64,000 nt of DNA from an uncultured Lachnospiraceae bacterium (GTDB taxonomy: Bacteria > Bacillota > Clostridia > Lachnospirales > Lachnospiraceae), in assembly GCA_947172645.1 (NCBI GenBank), contig CAMWBY010000012.1:62001-126000 (forward strand). Reading direction: 5' to 3'. The notes beneath the pieces were generated by a model. That model worked only from the letters and a program-made list of their open reading frames with translations, was not told the origin of the DNA and searched no databases. A program made the position numbers and the translations under genes. Within the stretch, counting starts at the first letter, position 1. Each line of letters begins with the position of its first letter. Positions 36,520-45,864 of the stretch are shown in pieces.

Positions 36520-37869
36520 TCACTCCAGGACAACCGTAGAGATACTGTTTCCCGGAACAAGCAGCCTGGTGAACTTCCCTTCCGTCCGAAGCTGCACCAT
36601 CTTCCGCTGCGCCCCGCTGTGAAGAAGCACAAGCACATTCGTGCCGTCCGGATTCTGTGCCGCCGTGACCTCCAGGTCTTTCGAGAAGCTCGAACAGCCG
36701 ATGCGTACCGCGCCCGGCTTGATGTATTTACTGAAATGGGCAATGGCATGGAACATCGGTTTATACTCCGGCGTATCCGTCGTCGTATCGCAAATGATAG
36801 GCGCATTGCAGAAATTGCCTACATGGTTCGGCCCGCCCTGTTCGTCCAGGACGATATTCCAGTCGTACCAACTGTTCATTCCATGGTTTAAATTACCCAT
36901 AATGTCATGGGCATACCTTGCCGCCTGCTCCATATCGCTGCCTGCGCTGATGTCGCTGCGGGTCAGCTCCACGCATCCCTCGCTGTGAATCAGCTTCAAG
37001 TCCGGGAAATCCTCGCGCACCATCTGTAATGTCTCAAAGTGGTCCCCGGAATACCAATGGAAAGCCACACCGGACACCATATCCTTCGTCGTCTCATCCA
37101 CAATCTCACATGCCCTCTCGTAGACACGCTCCTTATTGTGGTCCCAGATATATATCTCAATGTCCCCAAGCCCGTTATTCTGCAGGGCAGGATATAGATA
37201 ATCCCGCAAAAATTCCTTCTCTTCCCCCGGCGTATATTCACAGGAATCCCATGTCTGGACTGCCAGAGGCTCATTCTGCACTGTCATGCAGGAAATCGGA
37301 ATGCCAAGTTTCTTGTACTCCGTAATATACTTTACGATATAATCCGCGTAAGCCTGGTAGCATTCTTTCTTAAGGTGTCCGCCCCCGTTTCTGACTCCCG
37401 TTTCCTTCATGAACGCCGGAGGCGACCATGGTGAAAGCAGCAGACTTGCAGGATGCCCCAATGCTTTTTCGACCATTTTTATAAGAGGCTGCACATATTT
37501 CCCGTCCCGCTCCAATGAAAAATCCCCGAAGGACGGGTCGTCTTTATTCTGCACCGCACAATAATTGCCCAGGGCAAAATCACATCCGTCCATATGTACC
37601 CGGCCTAATGTATAACCGATGCCGTCTTTTCCATAATAGGCTTCCACTACCTCTCTTCTCTTCGCCTCGCTCATCCTGACGAGCGTATATCCTGACGACT
37701 CTGTGAGCGCTCCTCCAAATCCTTCGATTGTCTGGTACTTCTTCTGAGGATACACATTCACCACGAACATTTCCTGCTCCTTCACGTCCGGGATGATACT
37801 TGTCTCATATGTCTCCTTTGTGGTTCCTCCATCCGTAAATACGGTTGTGTACATTGTCGCTTTCTTCAT
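36520..37869 (-). CDS. Glycoside hydrolase family 30 protein
   Basis: A 449-residue GH30 enzyme, cytoplasmic (no signal peptide). Members act on beta-glucosyl, beta-xylosyl or beta-fucosyl substrates. Glu200 in TVQNEP is the likely acid/base and Glu297 in LIHSEGCV the nucleophile. FGGALTESSG and LLSPWSPPAFMK are family signatures, and the C-terminal beta domain ends at VVLE. It is monocistronic. Substrate and link to neighbours are unknown. Confidence 0.93.
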   Translation of the reverse strand: MKKATMYTTVFTDGGTTKETYETSIIPDVKEQEMFVVNVYPQKKYQTIEGFGGALTESSGYTLVRMSEAKRREVVEAYYGKDGIGYTLGRVHMDGCDFALGNYCAVQNKDDPSFGDFSLERDGKYVQPLIKMVEKALGHPASLLLSPWSPPAFMKETGVRNGGGHLKKECYQAYADYIVKYITEYKKLGIPISCMTVQNEPLAVQTWDSCEYTPGEEKEFLRDYLYPALQNNGLGDIEIYIWDHNKERVYERACEIVDETTKDMVSGVAFHWYSGDHFETLQMVREDFPDLKLIHSEGCVELTRSDISAGSDMEQAARYAHDIMGNLNHGMNSWYDWNIVLDEQGGPNHVGNFCNAPIICDTTTDTPEYKPMFHAIAHFSKYIKPGAVRIGCSSFSKDLEVTAAQNPDGTNVLVLLHSGAQRKMVQLRTEGKFTRLLVPGNSISTVVLE

Positions 37870-38182
37870 TACATACCCTCCGTTTTCTTTGCTTTTCCCT
37901 TAGAATCGCATACCTGGCGCACTGTCCGCATATCCATACGTTTCTCATACTCCGATATACTTCTGCGTCCATATCAATTTTATCATATTCATTCCCGTGT
38001 ATCCACTAATTTTGCAAGGATTGTGTCATTGAAAAGAATACAGGATGCGATTTTCCGGCAAATGCCCTCTTCCCCTACTCGCCGCGCGCCCCGTACGCCG
38101 CATTAGCGGCATATCTCATCCGCACGGGGCTGCTTGTTTTTCAAGCAGCTCTTTTCAACTAAATGCACAGGACAAAAACCTC
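37870..38182. other. Intergenic stretch upstream of the GH30 gene
   Basis: This gap holds the GH30 upstream region and two inverted repeats near 38085-38150 (CTGCTTG with CAAGCAG; CCCCGTACG with a nearby CGCACGGGG). No gene is recognised. Confidence 0.5.
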
Positions 38183-38337
38183 GTTACAATTCACACCCTC
38201 GCCAGATTTCGCGGCCATTTACAACTATTTTAGTGTGAATTGCAACAATTGATGCACACAAAATGCTAAAAAGCGAGCATTTTGGCGCCGGCTCCGACAC
38301 CATGCAGCAAGTGCATGGTGCGGGTGTGAAAAGTAAC
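38183..38337 (-). repeat. Inverted-repeat element, copy 2 (longer form)
   Basis: GTTACAATTCACAC (38183-38196) is mirrored by GTGTGAATTGCAAC (38233-38246), with a third related unit GTGTGAAAAGTAAC at 38324-38337. Two further hairpins fill the longer arm (38260-38267/38276-38283 and 38299-38306/38312-38319). It matches copy 1 at 15024-15100 across the first arm and CGCCAGATTTC. It begins 11 bases after the YyaL-like stop codon. Confidence 0.65.
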
Positions 38338-38347
38338 AAACCCTCCA

Positions 38348-40378
38348 TTATTTTTCATCATTGCCAATCACCGCAGCGGCAAATCCTTCTTCATTCACCG
38401 GGGGCATACAAGTATGGTTTCTACATACATAGTATGTCGTCCGGCCGTTCAGCAACGGATAATCCGCCGTCTCTTTGTCAAAAACCCTGACATCCGCATA
38501 GAACGGCATCCGGGCCATAATCCGGCCTGCACTGTCCTCTCCTCCCAACACTACCGTAATCTTCTGGGGCGGATACATTTCATACAATAACGCAATCAGA
38601 AACATCGTATGCCCCGCAGGATAACCTGCGGCTTCCCTGGACAGGTAAGCGAGCTGTCTTAAAACCGATGTATCATCTTCTTTCTGCATTAACTGGGAAA
38701 GGCGCACAAGGCAGTACGCCATAACGGCATTGCCGCTTGGCAGCGCGCCGTCATAAGTCTCCTTGGGTCTTATAATTAAATCATCGTTGAGCTTTCCATA
38801 CAGAAAATAACCGCCTTTTTCATCCTCAAACTGCCTCTGTGCCTCCTTGCAGATTGCCTCCGCGCGTTTCAGACATGTATCGTCCGCCGTCGCCTCATAC
38901 AAGGAAAGGTATGCTGCCGCCATGCAGGCGTAATCATCCAGGTAGCCTTTTGGCAGACGCACACCGTTGCGACAGCCTGCGTATATGATATTTTCTTCCA
39001 TGACATACTTATCCAGGAAACGCTCCGCCTTTTGTGCCGCCGAAAGATACTCTTTATCCCCTGTCACCCGGTAGAGCATAGACATGGCGCATATCGTCAG
39101 CCCGTTCCACGCAGTAAGGACCTTATCGTCGAGATGGAGTTTCATCCTGGCTGCGCGGTGCCGGTACAATATTTCCCTTTCTTGTGCAAACGCATCCGAT
39201 ATTCTGTTACCGTTTAACAAATGGGGAATACTCTTTCCCTCAAAATTGCCCTGCTTCGTAATGCCATAATATTCGCAGAACCTTCCGCCTTTTTCCTCAC
39301 CGAGAACTTCGCAGATTTCTTCCGGGCTCCAGACATAAAACCGTCCTTCCTCCCCTTCGCTGTCGGCATCCTGCGCGGAATAAAAACCGCCCTCTTCCCC
39401 CGTCATCTCCCGCAGCACATACGCCGCCGTCTTCTTTGCCGTGTCTAAGAACATATCCTCTCCGAACACACGGTAAGCCACGGCATAGGCCATCACAAGC
39501 AAAGCGTTATCATACAACATCTTTTCAAAATGCGGCACCAGATAAATCCTGTCCGTGGAATATCTGGAAAAACCATAGCCAATGTGGTCAAAAATCCCGC
39601 CCCGGCGCATCTGTTCAAGAGTCATCCTCACCTGTTCCAATATGATTTCCCGCGCCTGCCCCATCTCCCCTTCCAGACAGGCGTACATCATCAGGAAAAG
39701 CAGGTTGTGCGGCATAGGAAATTTAGGCGCCTCGCCGAATCCGCCATAGGCCGCGTCAAAATTCCCGGAAATCATCCTGGCCGCCTTACCGGGAAGGCTT
39801 GCGTCAACCGCCTTGCCAATATCATCAGCACTGTATTCGTCCCCTGTCTTTCCTGCGCCGTACTCTTTTTTCCTTCCATCCATGCAGGCAATTTCATCTA
39901 CAAGGTTTTGCGCCGCTTCGCACAAACTGTCTCTCTCTTGTTCCCACTTTTTGGCAATGGCCAGAAGCAGCTCCTTAAATCCTGTCATTCCGTAGCGGGA
40001 GGCAGGCGGGAAGTATGTCCCTGCAAAAAAAGGTTTTTGACTTGGCGTCATAAAAATACTCATAGGCCAACCGCCGCTTCCTGTAAGCGCCTGGCAGACA
40101 GACATGTATACGCTGTCGATATCCGGCCGTTCTTCCCGGTCAACTTTGACGGATACAAAATACTTGTTTAAAATATCCGCAATCTCTTTATCCTCAAAGC
40201 TCTCATGCGCCATCACGTGGCACCAATGGCAAGTGCTGTAACCGACGCTCAAAAAAACTGGTTTATTTTCCTTCTCCGCCTTCCGGAATGCCTCTTCACC
40301 CCAGGGATACCAATCCACCGGATTTTCGGCGTGCTGCAAAAGATACGGACTATTTTGGTTTGTCAAGTGGTTTCCCAT
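38348..40378 (-). CDS. Thioredoxin domain-containing protein, YyaL/DUF255 type
   Basis: A 676-residue protein. The N-terminal DUF255 thioredoxin-like domain has the active-site-like STCHWCHVM near residue 50; the rest is an (alpha/alpha) barrel like that of N-acylglucosamine epimerases, with [14 protein letters not shown] and [13 protein letters not shown]. The role of this widespread family is not settled. It lies 26 bases after spoIVB on the same strand and is probably co-transcribed. Confidence 0.93.
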   Translation of the reverse strand: MGNHLTNQNSPYLLQHAENPVDWYPWGEEAFRKAEKENKPVFLSVGYSTCHWCHVMAHESFEDKEIADILNKYFVSVKVDREERPDIDSVYMSVCQALTGSGGWPMSIFMTPSQKPFFAGTYFPPASRYGMTGFKELLLAIAKKWEQERDSLCEAAQNLVDEIACMDGRKKEYGAGKTGDEYSADDIGKAVDASLPGKAARMISGNFDAAYGGFGEAPKFPMPHNLLFLMMYACLEGEMGQAREIILEQVRMTLEQMRRGGIFDHIGYGFSRYSTDRIYLVPHFEKMLYDNALLVMAYAVAYRVFGEDMFLDTAKKTAAYVLREMTGEEGGFYSAQDADSEGEEGRFYVWSPEEICEVLGEEKGGRFCEYYGITKQGNFEGKSIPHLLNGNRISDAFAQEREILYRHRAARMKLHLDDKVLTAWNGLTICAMSMLYRVTGDKEYLSAAQKAERFLDKYVMEENIIYAGCRNGVRLPKGYLDDYACMAAAYLSLYEATADDTCLKRAEAICKEAQRQFEDEKGGYFLYGKLNDDLIIRPKETYDGALPSGNAVMAYCLVRLSQLMQKEDDTSVLRQLAYLSREAAGYPAGHTMFLIALLYEMYPPQKITVVLGGEDSAGRIMARMPFYADVRVFDKETADYPLLNGRTTYYVCRNHTCMPPVNEEGFAAAVIGNDEK

Positions 40379-40404
40379 ATGAATCCTCCCTTCTGAATCT
40401 CCTT

Positions 40405-41754
40405 TTAGTGTCCTAACATCTCTTCAATAAATATTCCATATCCCCTGGTGGAATCCTGCACAAGCACATGGGTCACTGCCCCCACCAGCTTCCCGTTCTG
40501 AATAATGGGGCTTCCGCTCATGCCCTGGATTATCCCGCCCGTCAGCGTAAGCAGTTTCTCATCTACCACCTGCACCACAATCCCCCGGTTGATATTGTCA
40601 CGCTCCAAATCAACTTCCACGATTTCCACATCATAGAACTCCGGTTTTCCGGTGACCGAGCATATAATCTGGGCCGGCCCAAGCGCAATCTCCTGTTTCA
40701 GGGCGATGGGAATTGGCTCATAGCACGCCGCTTCTTCAATCTCCTCATCGCACACGCCGAAAATCCCTTCCGTCGTATTCTCCGTAATCTCCCCGATTAC
40801 ATTGTCCATATCATACTCGATATAGCCGGTCAATTCCCCTGGCGAACCGTTGCTTCCCCTGGTAATGCCCACAATTTCTGTCCTGTACAACGTCCCCTCT
40901 TCCAGGTTCATCAGCATGGACGTATCCACGTCGTTGATGCCATGTCCCAAAGCGCCGAATGTATGGTCGGTATCTTCATATGTCATTGTGCCGATACCCT
41001 GGGCATTATCACGAATCCATATCCCCAATTTCCATTCCTGGTTCTGGTTGCACCCAGGCTCAACCATCACCTCTGTCACTTCGCCGCCGCGTTTGATAGA
41101 AAGAACCATCTTCTCGCCTTCCGATTCCTCAATCATCCTGATAAACTGTTTCTTGTTCGCCACTTCCTCCCCGTTTACTTCTAAGATATAATCTCCCTTC
41201 TGCAGCGCATATTTTGCGGGAGATACTTTCTTGCCGTCACCGTTCTCAAATTCCCCGATTCCCACCACAAGCACGCCGCTTGTCTTGACATAGATTCCTA
41301 TGGGAATGCCGGAAGGTATAAGCATTTTATCCTGGATAACTTCTATATCCACACTTTTATAAGGAAGGACGCCAAACAGCTTCAGATTCATCTGATAAGT
41401 ATCGATTTCATTCGCCCTGACTTTTACCGTATGTGCAAAATCTACATGAATGCTTTCCACACTGTCGGATAAGCTCTCCGTAATCTTTTCCGCTCCCGCC
41501 CCTTCCAAAGGCTCCGCCAGAGAAGAAACCTGGGCGGCGTCCGCCGAAGTCCGGTAGATTTCTCCGGATACAGGCACTTTAAAGTCCAACTCCTGTTCTA
41601 CTCCGGCACGTATCTTAATCGTGGAGGGAATTTTATCCAGATAATTAAAATAGACGGCCGCCATAAGCGCCATCACGGCTGCCGCTAACATCATATACAG
41701 AAATACGCGGTATAATTTCTCTTGTCGCTTTGTCATATTGATTAATCTGTCCAA
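40405..41754 (-). CDS. spoIVB: SpoIVB peptidase
   Basis: A 449-residue S55 serine peptidase that, secreted from the forespore, triggers SpoIVFB cleavage of pro-sigma-K. It has an N-terminal membrane helix at about 18-40, a PDZ domain (about 130-220, with [20 protein letters not shown]), a catalytic His in LGHGIND and Ser in QGMSGSPI near the C-terminus. The start is TTG with GAGG ten bases upstream; an ATG at 41736 is an alternative. It follows recN, as usual in clostridia, but a terminator lies between them. Confidence 0.95.
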   Translation of the reverse strand: MDRLINMTKRQEKLYRVFLYMMLAAAVMALMAAVYFNYLDKIPSTIKIRAGVEQELDFKVPVSGEIYRTSADAAQVSSLAEPLEGAGAEKITESLSDSVESIHVDFAHTVKVRANEIDTYQMNLKLFGVLPYKSVDIEVIQDKMLIPSGIPIGIYVKTSGVLVVGIGEFENGDGKKVSPAKYALQKGDYILEVNGEEVANKKQFIRMIEESEGEKMVLSIKRGGEVTEVMVEPGCNQNQEWKLGIWIRDNAQGIGTMTYEDTDHTFGALGHGINDVDTSMLMNLEEGTLYRTEIVGITRGSNGSPGELTGYIEYDMDNVIGEITENTTEGIFGVCDEEIEEAACYEPIPIALKQEIALGPAQIICSVTGKPEFYDVEIVEVDLERDNINRGIVVQVVDEKLLTLTGGIIQGMSGSPIIQNGKLVGAVTHVLVQDSTRGYGIFIEEMLGH

Positions 41755-41842
41755 TTTCTCACATCCTCACTTTTTCACTGCGTATACCCTATGCCGTTCC
41801 CGGAATGCAGCAAAACAAAAGCACACTTCAAAGCATAGGAAA

Positions 41843-41867
41843 AAGGACACACCTTAAGCGTGTCCTT
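41843..41867 (-). terminator. Terminator of recN
   Basis: An 8-bp stem (41843-41850 with 41860-41867) is followed by TTTTT on the minus strand. It lies 30 bases after the recN stop and before spoIVB. Confidence 0.85.
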
Positions 41868-41897
41868 CCTAGTATGTGAAAATTTTTCGATTTTAAT

Positions 41898-43580
41898 TTA
41901 ATTTTGCTTTGTATTTCTTGCCAAATCTTTCATCTCTTTTGCATTGTTCCTGACATTCTCCGTAATACTTGCCCCTCCAAGCATACGCGCCAGCTCTTCG
42001 ATACTCTCTTCTTCCTCCAAAAGTCTGATGCCCGTGACGGAACGCTTGTCCTCCACGCGCTTCTCAATGCAAAAATGCCGGTCAGCCATGGCGGCAATCT
42101 GAGGCAGGTGGGTGATGCAAATCAATTGGTGCCCGCCTGCAAGAATCCCCATCTTCTCAGACACCTTCCAGGCCGTCTTCCCGCTGATTCCCGTGTCAAT
42201 CTCGTCAAAAATAAGCGTCTCAATCTCATCCTTATCTGCAAGCACCGTCTTTAATGCAAGCATGATACGTGACAATTCACCGCCGCTGGCTACCTGTGAA
42301 AGCTCACGCATCGCCTCTCCGGCATTGGTGGAAATCATAAAAGTCGCTTTATCATATCCGTTCCCTGTCAACGCTTCCTCGCAAGGGCTGACCTGTATCT
42401 CAAACGCCACATCCTGGAAATTCAAATCCACAAGGGCTTTTTTCATTTCTTTGGAAAGCGTCTTCGCACTGCGGATGCGGATATCCGATATCTTTTTGCA
42501 GCATGAAAGCGTCTTTTGTTTTAAAATATCTGCGTTTTTCGTCAATTCTATACGGTAAGTGTCATAATCCCTGTATTTCTCCAATACCTGCTCCGCCTTG
42601 TCGCGGTATATCAGGATATCTTCTATTGTTTTTCCATATTTTGACTTTAAATGATTTATCAGGTTCAACCGTCGCTCGGTACGGTCGAAAAGCTCTTCGT
42701 CAAACTCTAAACCGGACAGATAATCCGCCATTGCCCTGTTATAATCATTTAAAAGGCTGTCAATGTCCAACAACTGCTGCTCAAATTCCTGCAAATCCTC
42801 ATCAAAGGCTGCCACGGAACGGATTTCCTTAAGAGCACGCCCCACATTGTTGCCGATTCCCGTCTCCTCATATCCGCATAATGCATGGGCCGTGGCCGCC
42901 GCCGCCTTAATCTTCTGGCTATTCACAAGTTTCTGGTACGTCTGCTCCGCTTCCTCATCTTCCCCGACCTGTAATTCCGCCTCTGTAATCTCCCTGCATT
43001 CAAATTCCGCGAGGGCCGCCTCTCTCTTCCTTGTCTCCTCGTCAACGTCATTGCGGGACAATTCTTCCGCCGCCTGGCGATACTGCCTGTAAAGCTCCTT
43101 TAGCGATTCCTTGTGGGCAGATATTTTATCCCCCGCGTAGGCGTCCAATATTTCCAACTGCCGTCCGGGTTTTAGCAGCGACTGGTGCTCATGCTGTCCA
43201 TGTATATCGATGAGAATCTCCGCAAGCTGCTTCAACTGTCTGGCGGTTACGGTCTCCCCACACACTTTACAGACATTACGCCCCTGCATAATCTTGCGCT
43301 GCAAAATAATCTGGTTATCCTCCATAGGAAGCTCTAATTCCCGTACCGCCTCTATCTGCTTGGGATGGTCTACCGTAAAAATAAGTTCCACCAACGCGTA
43401 ATCCGCTCCGGCACGTATTAAGTCCTTATCCGCCTTGGCGCCGAGGGCCAGGTTGATAGAACCGATAATGATAGACTTACCCGCTCCCGTCTCGCCGGTA
43501 AGGATATTCAACCCCTCGCCGAAAGTAACCTCCGTCTCATCAATCAACGCCAGATTCTTCACATGTAAACTCTGTAACAT
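41898..43580 (-). CDS. recN: DNA repair protein RecN
   Basis: A 560-residue SMC-like ATPase for double-strand break repair. Walker A is GETGAGKSIIIG; the coiled coils lie at about 160-360; the signature ELSQVASGGELSRIMLALK and Walker B LIFDEIDTGISGKTA follow. The ATG at 43580 (MLQSLHVKNLALID) follows AGAGGTGG. It is 10 bases after argR and ends the long nusB-recN block. Confidence 0.96.
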   Translation of the reverse strand: MLQSLHVKNLALIDETEVTFGEGLNILTGETGAGKSIIIGSINLALGAKADKDLIRAGADYALVELIFTVDHPKQIEAVRELELPMEDNQIILQRKIMQGRNVCKVCGETVTARQLKQLAEILIDIHGQHEHQSLLKPGRQLEILDAYAGDKISAHKESLKELYRQYRQAAEELSRNDVDEETRKREAALAEFECREITEAELQVGEDEEAEQTYQKLVNSQKIKAAAATAHALCGYEETGIGNNVGRALKEIRSVAAFDEDLQEFEQQLLDIDSLLNDYNRAMADYLSGLEFDEELFDRTERRLNLINHLKSKYGKTIEDILIYRDKAEQVLEKYRDYDTYRIELTKNADILKQKTLSCCKKISDIRIRSAKTLSKEMKKALVDLNFQDVAFEIQVSPCEEALTGNGYDKATFMISTNAGEAMRELSQVASGGELSRIMLALKTVLADKDEIETLIFDEIDTGISGKTAWKVSEKMGILAGGHQLICITHLPQIAAMADRHFCIEKRVEDKRSVTGIRLLEEEESIEELARMLGGASITENVRNNAKEMKDLARNTKQN

Positions 43581-43590
43581 TTGCCACCTC

Positions 43591-44052
43591 TTATGCCAGC
43601 ATTCTGCCAATCTTATCCATCACCGCGTGGGCCGCTTCCTCGCTGCGCATCGCCATCATTATCGTATTGTCCCCGGCGATGCATCCCACGATTTCATCCA
43701 TTTTAAGCGCATCCACCGCCGCCGCCACAGCCATCGCCATGCCTGGCACAGTCTTCATCACCAACAGGTTCTGCGCCAAATCCATGGATATATACCCTTC
43801 CTTGAGCACCCTGATATACTTGTCGCCCAAGTGCGTCTCTTCCTGCGTAAATGCCACATACTTCTGCCTGCCCTTCCCCACAGGAATCTTGGATAATTTT
43901 AATTCCCTGATATCCCTCGACACAGTGGCCTGGGTAACCTGGTATCCTGCCTCGCACAGCCTGTCGGCCAGTTCCTCCTGGGTCTCCACTTCATGCCGGT
44001 TAATCAGTTCGACTATTTTCTCATGTCTTCTCTTTTTAATACTGTTATTCAT
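43591..44052 (-). CDS. argR: Arginine repressor ArgR
   Basis: A 153-residue repressor that senses arginine. The N-terminal winged helix has SQ/VTQATVSRDIREL (here QVTQATVSRDIRELKLSKI); the C-terminal hexamer domain has GCIAGDNTIMMAMRSEEAA, with the GD-N-T effector motif. The position between nadK and recN is typical. Confidence 0.96.
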   Translation of the reverse strand: MNNSIKKRRHEKIVELINRHEVETQEELADRLCEAGYQVTQATVSRDIRELKLSKIPVGKGRQKYVAFTQEETHLGDKYIRVLKEGYISMDLAQNLLVMKTVPGMAMAVAAAVDALKMDEIVGCIAGDNTIMMAMRSEEAAHAVMDKIGRMLA

Positions 44053-44087
44053 AATACAACTGCCGTCCGTCTAATTCATACTTTTCT

Positions 44088-44939
44088 CTAATCGCTCATT
44101 TTTTTGTGTAAAACCGTCAGAAAGCTTTCCATATTTAACTTGATAATGCCCATCGTCTTATCCGCTTTGCGCACCACAATGCTGTCCCCGGTCTGTAACA
44201 CAATCTTATGGCCTCCGTCAAAGTTTGCCTCCACCGTCTGCGGCTGGCCGTCCCTTCCCTGGGGAATCTCAACCCTGACCTCATCTTCCGGCGCCAACAC
44301 AATACTTCTCGTGTTCAAAGTATGGGGACAAATCGGCGTCAAAAGAAGAAGCCGCGCCCCCGGCTCCACAATCGGGCCGCCCGCAGACATATTGTAACCT
44401 GTGGAGCCTGTAGGCGTCGCCACAATCATGCCGTCCGCGCCGTAGCTGTTTAAGAACTGTCCGTTCACATAGATATGGAAAGTCAGAATCTGCAAAGAAC
44501 CGCATCTCGAAATGACAATATCGTTCAGCGCATAGTTTCCTTCAACGGCATTCCGCTTCTGTACATGGCCTTCCAACATCATCCGCTCTTCCCTGACATA
44601 TTCGTCTCTTAGCAGCTTATCAAGGGCGGTCTCAATATTCCCGATTTCCACTTCCGCCAGATACCCCAGTGTCCCAAGATTGATGCCAAGGAGAGGGATA
44701 TTGCTGTCCATCATGTTCCGCACGGCGCGAAGAAGCGTACCGTCACCGCCAAGCACAAGCACGCACACATCTTCTCTAAACTGCCTTTCTCCATGTATCA
44801 CCGCGTCATCCACCGCCCGGGCAGTATTCTCCACGCATACCACATCGCCGCCGTGTTCCCTCAGATATGTACGAATCTTTTCCGTATATACTCCTCCGGG
44901 GTCTTTGGTTTCATTCGTTATCAGATAGAAATGTTTCAT
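44088..44939 (-). CDS. nadK: NAD kinase
   Basis: A 283-residue kinase that makes NADP from NAD. LVLGGDGTLLRAVR is the catalytic GGDGT motif; NDIVISRC and TPTGSTGYNMSAGGPIV complete the site. The start is uncertain: the ATG at 44939 gives the natural MKHFYLITN, whereas 44957 would overlap tlyA. Confidence 0.95.
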   Translation of the reverse strand: MKHFYLITNETKDPGGVYTEKIRTYLREHGGDVVCVENTARAVDDAVIHGERQFREDVCVLVLGGDGTLLRAVRNMMDSNIPLLGINLGTLGYLAEVEIGNIETALDKLLRDEYVREERMMLEGHVQKRNAVEGNYALNDIVISRCGSLQILTFHIYVNGQFLNSYGADGMIVATPTGSTGYNMSAGGPIVEPGARLLLLTPICPHTLNTRSIVLAPEDEVRVEIPQGRDGQPQTVEANFDGGHKIVLQTGDSIVVRKADKTMGIIKLNMESFLTVLHKKMSD

Positions 44940-44943
44940 CCGC

Positions 44944-45840
44944 CTATTTTGCCTCATCTAAGGCACCGTGTGCCTTCGCTATGACACAGGAAATCAGCTT
45001 ATCCATCGTCTCCTCATGGGACTTGCCGTTTCCCTCTTCCATCATAACGCGCAGGATGCCTTCCGCTTCCTGCTCCGTCATCGCTTCGGTTTCATACGGA
45101 ATTTCCGTCTTTTTCTCTATATAAATAAGATACTCTATATTTCCCTCCGGTCCTTTGATGGGTGAATAAGTCAGCCCTTTTACATGAAAGCCCACCAAAT
45201 CGACGTAATCAACCACCTTGCGCACCACTTCCTCGTGCACTTCCGGCTTCCTGACAACGCCCTTCTTGCCTACCTTCTCCCTGCCCGCCTCAAACTGCGG
45301 CTTAATCAGGCATACCATACAGCCCCGGCTGCGCAGAAGGTTCCTGGCCGGAATCAGAATCTTCGTCAGGGAAATAAAAGAAACATCTACAGATGCAAAA
45401 TCAATTTTCTCGCCGATGTCTTCTGTCTTCACATATCGAAAATTGGTTTTCTCCATGCATACCACTCTCTCATCGTTGCGCAGTTTCCATGCCAACTGTC
45501 CATGCCCCACGTCAATGGCATACACTTTGTCCGCCCCGTTTTGCAGCATACAGTCCGTGAAGCCTCCCGTAGACGCGCCGATATCCATACACACTGCCCG
45601 CGAGAGCGTGATGGGAAATTCCGCCATCGCTTTCTCCAATTTCAGCCCGCCGCGGCTTACATACTTAAGCTCCATGCCCTTGACTTCTATATGAATTTTA
45701 CTCTCGTCAAAAGTTGTTCCCGGTTTGTCTTCCCTCTGTCCGTCCACGAAAACATTCCCCGCCATAAGGATAGCTTTCGCTTTCTCCCTGGAGGCCGCAA
45801 AGCCCTGCTTCACCAGGAGCGTATCCAGTCTTTCTTTCAA
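44944..45840 (-). CDS. tlyA: TlyA family rRNA 2'-O-methyltransferase
   Basis: A 298-residue protein with an N-terminal S4 domain (RLDTLLVKQGFAASREKAKAIL) and a Rossmann methyltransferase domain with DIGASTGGFTDCMLQ. TlyA methylates ribose in 16S/23S rRNA. The start is TTG with AGAGGA upstream, in the dxs-tlyA-nadK order seen in clostridia. Confidence 0.95.
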   Translation of the reverse strand: MKERLDTLLVKQGFAASREKAKAILMAGNVFVDGQREDKPGTTFDESKIHIEVKGMELKYVSRGGLKLEKAMAEFPITLSRAVCMDIGASTGGFTDCMLQNGADKVYAIDVGHGQLAWKLRNDERVVCMEKTNFRYVKTEDIGEKIDFASVDVSFISLTKILIPARNLLRSRGCMVCLIKPQFEAGREKVGKKGVVRKPEVHEEVVRKVVDYVDLVGFHVKGLTYSPIKGPEGNIEYLIYIEKKTEIPYETEAMTEQEAEGILRVMMEEGNGKSHEETMDKLISCVIAKAHGALDEAK

Positions 45841-45864
45841 ATTAGTAATTCCTCTTTATTTAAT

